The notes under the pieces: model-generated
Database searches by the model: none
What the model saw: only the letters and a program-made list of their open reading frames with translations
Told to the model about the DNA's origin: nothing
Program-made: the position numbers and the translations under genes
Part shown: positions 5,150 to 9,144 of the stretch, in pieces
Layout of the letters: the number at the start of each line of letters is the position of its first letter
How positions within the stretch are numbered: position 1 is the stretch's first letter
Assembly (NCBI GenBank): GCA_029941485.1
Contig: JAPYOZ010000034.1
Span: forward strand, 1 to 9,144
Length of the DNA: 9,144 nucleotides
Direction of reading: 5' to 3'
Source of the DNA: Gammaproteobacteria bacterium
Lineage (GTDB): Bacteria > Pseudomonadota > Gammaproteobacteria > PS1 > Pseudothioglobaceae

Positions 5150-6127
5150 ATGTGGACTTACGTATTTAGAAGAATTCTGTACAGCATTCCAATTCTGCTC
5201 GGGGTTAACCTAATTACTTTTTTATTGTTTTTTATGGTAAATACGCCCGATGACATGGCGCGCATTCAATTGGGCACAAAGCACGTTACCCAAGCCGATA
5301 TCCATTCTTGGAAAGAAGAAAAAGGTTACAACAAACCTTTATTTGTTAATACTAACGAATCAGGCACAGCCGTATTAACACAGACTATTTTTTATCAAAA
5401 ATCAGTGCCTTTGTTTAAGCTTAATTTTGGTCATTCTGACTCCGGCAGAAACATCAATAAAGACATTACTGAACGCATGTGGCCATCACTTGCTCTGGCC
5501 ATTCCCTCCTTTATTATTGCACTGATAACCAATATCGTTTTTGCCATGTGGATGGTTACGTTAGTAGGCACAAAGTTAGAGCGAATTACTTTAATTTTAA
5601 GTGTGGCGCTAATGTCCATTTCCGGGCTTTTTTATATTATTATTGGTCAAAAAATCGTTGCAGGACTGTGGCATTGGTTCCCCGTCTCTGGTTACCAAGG
5701 TGGTACGGAATCTTGGCGTTTTGTCTTGTTGCCTGTGCTTATTGGTGTGGTGGCTGGCATAGGTGCAGGTGTGCGCTGGTACCGATCCATCTTTTTAGAA
5801 GAAATTAACAAGCCTTACGTAAACACAGCCCGTGCTAAAGGACTTAGTGAGCGACAAGTACTTTTCAAGCACGTACTAAGAAATGCCATGATTCCAATTC
5901 TGACTGGAGTAGTAGTGGTAATTCCATCGTTGTTTATGGGCAGTTTGATTATGGAGTCTTTCTTTTCCATTCCAGGTTTGGGTAGCTACACCATTGATGC
6001 AATTAACTCACAAGATTTTGCCATTGTGCGAGCGATGGTATTCTTGGGCTCGGTGCTCTATATTATAGGTCTATTGCTGACTGATATTTCTTACACATGG
6101 GTTGATCCAAGGGTGAAGTTCAAATGA
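5150..6127 (+). CDS. ABC transporter permease, OppB/DppB/YejB type
   Basis: Inner-membrane permease of a peptide-class (oligopeptide/dipeptide/nickel) ABC importer, 325 aa, the normal size for OppB/DppB. The N-terminus MWTYVFRRILYSIPILLGVN is typical of this family: a short Arg-rich cytoplasmic tip, then TM1 (~9-30). A periplasmic stretch of about 80 residues follows, then TMs around 113-138, 146-169, 190-208, 246-270 and 290-312. The EAA cytoplasmic loop that docks on the ATPase is at ~223-250 (YVNTARAKGLSERQVLFKH). FFSIPGLGSYTIDAI (271-285) and the terminal DPRVKF are family hallmarks. The ATG at 5150 has only a poor ribosome site (AACAAG). The stop overlaps the next start by 4 bp (ATGA), which indicates translational coupling. 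The substrate cannot be read from the sequence: peptides, or murein or microcin-like peptides as in Yej, are possible. Confidence 0.95.
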   Translation: MWTYVFRRILYSIPILLGVNLITFLLFFMVNTPDDMARIQLGTKHVTQADIHSWKEEKGYNKPLFVNTNESGTAVLTQTIFYQKSVPLFKLNFGHSDSGRNINKDITERMWPSLALAIPSFIIALITNIVFAMWMVTLVGTKLERITLILSVALMSISGLFYIIIGQKIVAGLWHWFPVSGYQGGTESWRFVLLPVLIGVVAGIGAGVRWYRSIFLEEINKPYVNTARAKGLSERQVLFKHVLRNAMIPILTGVVVVIPSLFMGSLIMESFFSIPGLGSYTIDAINSQDFAIVRAMVFLGSVLYIIGLLLTDISYTWVDPRVKFK

Positions 6128-7440
6128 CCTTTATCTGGCTTTGGACTGACTTCTTGCTTTGGGTATTATTCGCACTGAGTTTTTATGCGATTATTAAGAT
6201 ACGTCAGAACGATTTACTGCGTCAAAAATGGAAAAAAATATTTTCACAACCTTTAGCACTTTCAGCATTCATTGTTTTTTCTTTTTATATTTTAATCGGT
6301 TTAACCGATTCTCTGCATTTTAGATTTGATAATGACACAACCGCCTACAGCGTACTGGACAGAGTACTACTGCCGGCATTAGAAGCCGATGAAAAAACCT
6401 ATTCCACGCCACTGAATTATCAGCAGTTTTCTAAAGAATATTTAGAAAATGGTCTTAGAGGTAGGGTGCATCTTAATTTAGTTTCACAGCAGATCAACAG
6501 CCCAAGTGAAAATTATTCACAAATATTTAACATTAGTATCCAAGCTTTAATTTACAGTATTTTTGCTATTTTTATACTTGTATTGATTGGTAAAAAAGCG
6601 CTTGCAATTAATCCAAGCATTAAAATTAACAGAGTAGCATTCATCACGCTATTCGGGGTGATATTTTTCTGTATTTGGACAATACTAATGATGCCCAATT
6701 ATCATATTTTAGGCACCGATAAAGCCGGCATTGATGTCTTTTACAAAGCCGTTAAGAGTATTCGCACTGGCATGATATTTGGCTTATTGACAACATTATT
6801 GGCTCTTCCACCCGCCATTATTTTAGGGCTTATGGCAGGGTACTTTAAAGGCAAAACGGACGATGTGATTCAATACATTTATACCACCATCAGTGCCATT
6901 CCGGGTATTTTGCTCATTGCTGCCTTGGTACTTATTTTGCAAGTTTATATGGATGAACACGCATCTGACTACGCCTCTACTTTGGAACGTTCGGACCTTA
7001 AACTGCTTCTACTTTGCGTTATCTTAGCACTGACATCATGGACAGGCCTGTGTCGTCTTATTCGAGCTGAAACGCTTAAACTTTCAGAGTTGGAGTTTGT
7101 ACAAGCCGCTAAAGTATTTGGTGTGAGTAATATTAAAATTTTGTTCAATCATCTAATGCCTAATGTCATGCATTTAGTGCTCATCTCCATTGTGTTGGAT
7201 TTCTCAGGTTTGGTACTGATTGAAGCTGTGCTTTCTTATGTGGGTGTCGGTGTGGATGCCACCACCATGAGCTGGGGTAATATGATTAACGCTGCACGGT
7301 TAGAGTTATCAACCGATCCAGTGGTTTGGTGGCCTCTAGCCAGTAGCTTCATTTTTATGTTTGTTCTGGTACTTAGTGCTAATCTATTTGCTGATCGTGT
7401 ACGTCATGTATTTGACCCAAAGGCAGGTACGGATGAATAG
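6124..7440 (+). CDS. ABC transporter permease, OppC/DppC/YejE type with enlarged N-terminal region
   Basis: Partner permease of the same importer, 438 aa, clearly longer than usual OppC/DppC (~300 aa) or YejE (~340 aa). The canonical part begins near residue 190: HILGTDKAGIDVF (194-206) corresponds to the OppC GTD-x-x-G-R-D segment, although the usual Arg is Ile here. TMs follow at ~217-240, 253-275, 292-311, 348-370 and 403-422. The EAA loop is at 324-343 (EFVQAAKVFGVSNIKILFNH) and the family-type end is DRVRHVFDP. The extra N-terminal part holds TMs at ~4-26 and 44-63, a soluble stretch of about 70 residues (64-135, probably periplasmic), then TMs at ~139-160 and 170-189. It starts inside the stop of the upstream permease and its own stop overlaps the ATPase start by 8 bp, so the three genes form one coupled operon. 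Confidence 0.93.
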   Translation: MTFIWLWTDFLLWVLFALSFYAIIKIRQNDLLRQKWKKIFSQPLALSAFIVFSFYILIGLTDSLHFRFDNDTTAYSVLDRVLLPALEADEKTYSTPLNYQQFSKEYLENGLRGRVHLNLVSQQINSPSENYSQIFNISIQALIYSIFAIFILVLIGKKALAINPSIKINRVAFITLFGVIFFCIWTILMMPNYHILGTDKAGIDVFYKAVKSIRTGMIFGLLTTLLALPPAIILGLMAGYFKGKTDDVIQYIYTTISAIPGILLIAALVLILQVYMDEHASDYASTLERSDLKLLLLCVILALTSWTGLCRLIRAETLKLSELEFVQAAKVFGVSNIKILFNHLMPNVMHLVLISIVLDFSGLVLIEAVLSYVGVGVDATTMSWGNMINAARLELSTDPVVWWPLASSFIFMFVLVLSANLFADRVRHVFDPKAGTDE

Positions 7441-8983
7441 CGCACTATTTTCGGTTGAAAATCTGTCAATTTTCACTCAATCACAAAAAATCGTAAAAAA
7501 TATTAGCTTTAGCATTAACCAAGGTGAAATCTTTGCTTTGGTGGGTGAATCCGGTTCTGGAAAGAGTTTAACTGCCTTAAGTGTGGTTGATTTACTGGCA
7601 AAAAACCTTAAAAAGAGTGGAAAGATCACTTATAAAGGCACCGATTTAAGTCATTCGCAAAATATCCAAAAATTTCGTGGCTCAGAAATCGCCTTTATTT
7701 TCCAAGACCCAACCAACAGTCTAAACCCAATTATGACCATTGGTGAGCAAGTAAATGAAGTATTAGCCTTACACACCGATTTAGGCAAAAAACAGCGTAA
7801 ATCGCGTGTTTTGGAGCTGTTTAAACAAGTGGATCTCGACGATACGATGCAAATGTACACCAGATACCCACATCAAGTCTCTGGTGGGCAAAAACAGCGT
7901 GTTATGATCGCTTGTGCACTCGCTGGTGGTGCCAAACTACTCATTGCTGATGAGCCTACTACGGCACTTGATGTCACCACACAAAAGCAAGTATTAGAGT
8001 TGTTGCTAGACCTTAGAAAAAATCAGGAATTATCGATATTGCTCATTACTCACGATTTATCAGTGGTTAGGCTTATGGCTGATCAAGTTGGGGTTATGCA
8101 TCAGGGTGAGATCATTGAAAATCGTAAAAAACATGAATTTTTCAAAAACCCTCAACAGCAATATTCCAAAGAACTTTTGGTTTCATTGCCAAAAGGAAAT
8201 AGACCTCAGCAAGACAGTGAAATATTGCTAAATGGAAAAAATGTTAAAGTTTATTTTCCAGTTAAAACTGGCTTATTCCAACGTACTACGGATTATGTTA
8301 GGGCGGTTGATGGGGTTAGTTTCAGCCTAAAACAAAGGCAAAATCTTGCCATTGTTGGTGAGTCTGGTTCTGGCAAAACTACACTGGCCAAAGCCATTAT
8401 GCGCCAGTTAGATTTGCACGATGGGCGTGTCAACATGGACAATCAGACAATCAGCAGTTACGATCGAAAATCTTACGCAGCCAAAGTACAAATTGTTTTT
8501 CAAAACGTTACTTCGAGTTTTAACCCACGCATGCGAATTTCTCAAACCTTATTAGAAGGTTTGGAAACGCTCAATCCTCATCAAGCAAATCTAAGTTATA
8601 TTACTGAACTTTTACAAGAAGTTGAGTTGGACCCTAAGCTCATGCATCGCTACCCACACGAGCTATCAGGTGGCCAATTACAACGTTTATCAATTGCTCG
8701 TGCCATTAGTGTTAATCCGCAAGTGATTATTTGCGATGAACCAACTTCAGCACTAGATGCCACCGTTAAGGTGCAAATTCTGGATTTGCTATTACGCCTA
8801 CAGCGTGAGAAGGGTGTGAGTTACATTATCATCACCCATGATATTTCCATTGTGGATTATTTTGCCGATGACATCATTGTCATGAAGAATGGCAAATCCT
8901 TAGAAAATGGTAAGACTAAGGACGTATTAAACAACCCCCAAAATGATTACACCAAAGCGCTTTTATCTTCAGTATTGAATTAG
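7433..8983 (+). CDS. Fused double ATP-binding protein of a peptide-class ABC importer (YejF/GsiA-like)
   Basis: Cytoplasmic ATPase that powers the two permeases upstream. At 516 aa it carries two complete nucleotide-binding domains, matching YejF (~530 aa). NBD1: Walker A GESGSGKS 38-45, Q-loop Q91, signature VSGGQ 149-153, Walker B LLIADEP 169-175 with E174, H-loop H207. NBD2: Walker A GESGSGKT 309-316, Q-loop Q357, signature LSGGQ 411-415, Walker B VIICDEP 431-437 with E436, H-loop H469. All catalytic residues are present in both halves, so both sites should hydrolyse ATP. Each half ends with the oligopeptide-class extension (NPQQQYSKELLVSLP at ~239-253, NPQNDYTKALLSSV at 501-514). The start at ATG 7433 is chosen because AGG lies 5 nt upstream and it overlaps the permease stop by 8 bp. 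The frame stays open to an earlier possible start at 7361, but those residues only echo the permease in another frame. Confidence 0.96.
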   Translation: MNSALFSVENLSIFTQSQKIVKNISFSINQGEIFALVGESGSGKSLTALSVVDLLAKNLKKSGKITYKGTDLSHSQNIQKFRGSEIAFIFQDPTNSLNPIMTIGEQVNEVLALHTDLGKKQRKSRVLELFKQVDLDDTMQMYTRYPHQVSGGQKQRVMIACALAGGAKLLIADEPTTALDVTTQKQVLELLLDLRKNQELSILLITHDLSVVRLMADQVGVMHQGEIIENRKKHEFFKNPQQQYSKELLVSLPKGNRPQQDSEILLNGKNVKVYFPVKTGLFQRTTDYVRAVDGVSFSLKQRQNLAIVGESGSGKTTLAKAIMRQLDLHDGRVNMDNQTISSYDRKSYAAKVQIVFQNVTSSFNPRMRISQTLLEGLETLNPHQANLSYITELLQEVELDPKLMHRYPHELSGGQLQRLSIARAISVNPQVIICDEPTSALDATVKVQILDLLLRLQREKGVSYIIITHDISIVDYFADDIIVMKNGKSLENGKTKDVLNNPQNDYTKALLSSVLN

Positions 8984-9026
8984 GTTAAAATTACGCACCC
9001 AAAACAGCCTTAAAAATAGGAATAAA

Positions 9027-9144
9027 ATGAGTGATAATTGTATTTTTTGTAAATTAAGAGATGAGCGCGTTATTTATGAGTGTGAGCACACCAAAGCGTT
9101 TATTGACACTTATCCTGCTTCACCTGGGCACACGCTCATTATTC
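9027..9144 (+). CDS. HIT-family (histidine triad) protein, N-terminal fragment
   Basis: Only the first 39 codons are in the window. The sequence MSDNCIFCKLRDERVIYECE continues to FIDTYPASPGHTLII, the standard opening of a HIT protein: CxxC at C5/C8, often a zinc site, and the P-x-x-P-G-H-x-L strand before the active site. The HxHxH catalytic triad would lie downstream and cannot be checked. HIT proteins are nucleotide hydrolases or transferases acting on AMP-linked compounds in the cytoplasm. AGGA at 9018-9021, 5 nt before the ATG, supports the start. The gap to the ATPase gene is 43 nt with no terminator visible, so it could be co-transcribed with the transporter operon, although no functional link is evident. 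Confidence 0.9.
   Translation, partial: MSDNCIFCKLRDERVIYECEHTKAFIDTYPASPGHTLII

Noticed and set aside
7361..7432. Longer start for the double ATPase, adding 24 residues (MFWYLVLIYLL...)
   Set aside because: The added residues come from the permease's last membrane helix read in another frame. ATG 7433 has a ribosome site and begins at the usual position relative to Walker A.

Overview
The window reads as a low-GC gammaproteobacterial chromosome segment. The sequence alone does not fix the organism. The MetH is very close in motif order and spacing to the Escherichia coli enzyme, and the neighbouring small secreted proteins have the Asn/Gly/Pro/Trp/Tyr-rich composition known from sulfur globule proteins. 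That combination, with the A+T-rich spacers, suggests a sulfur-oxidising gammaproteobacterium, possibly of the SUP05/Thioglobus type. This assignment is an inference.

Layout: (1) Positions 1-3449, minus strand: metH, cobalamin-dependent methionine synthase, lacking only its last ~75-80 codons beyond the left edge. (2) Positions 3450-3490: a 41-bp divergent spacer with a palindromic ATTATAAT that reads as a perfect -10 box on both strands. (3) Positions 3491-5117, plus strand: three consecutive genes for small exported low-complexity proteins (157, 132 and 162 aa). Each has an 18-residue signal peptide. They share a short aromatic/Met/acidic core and differ in their tails. Genes 2 and 3 each have their own -10 box and a strong terminator, so they look like separate transcription units. 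(4) Positions 5150-8983, plus strand: a tightly overlapping three-gene ABC transporter operon of the oligopeptide/dipeptide/Yej class (OppB-type permease, enlarged OppC-type permease, fused double ATPase) with no substrate-binding protein gene in view. (5) Positions 9027-9144: the beginning of a HIT-family protein.

How the parts work together: metH serves methionine and folate metabolism and makes the cell dependent on cobalamin. The ABC operon should give one complete membrane importer core (two permeases plus two nucleotide-binding domains on one chain) that needs a binding protein encoded elsewhere. The three small proteins are the most interesting part. They look like a paralogous set of periplasmic structural proteins, plausibly the coat of periplasmic sulfur globules, though nothing in the sequence proves that role. 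No mobile elements, tRNA/rRNA genes or CRISPR arrays were seen, and no gene-free stretch exceeds about 100 bases.
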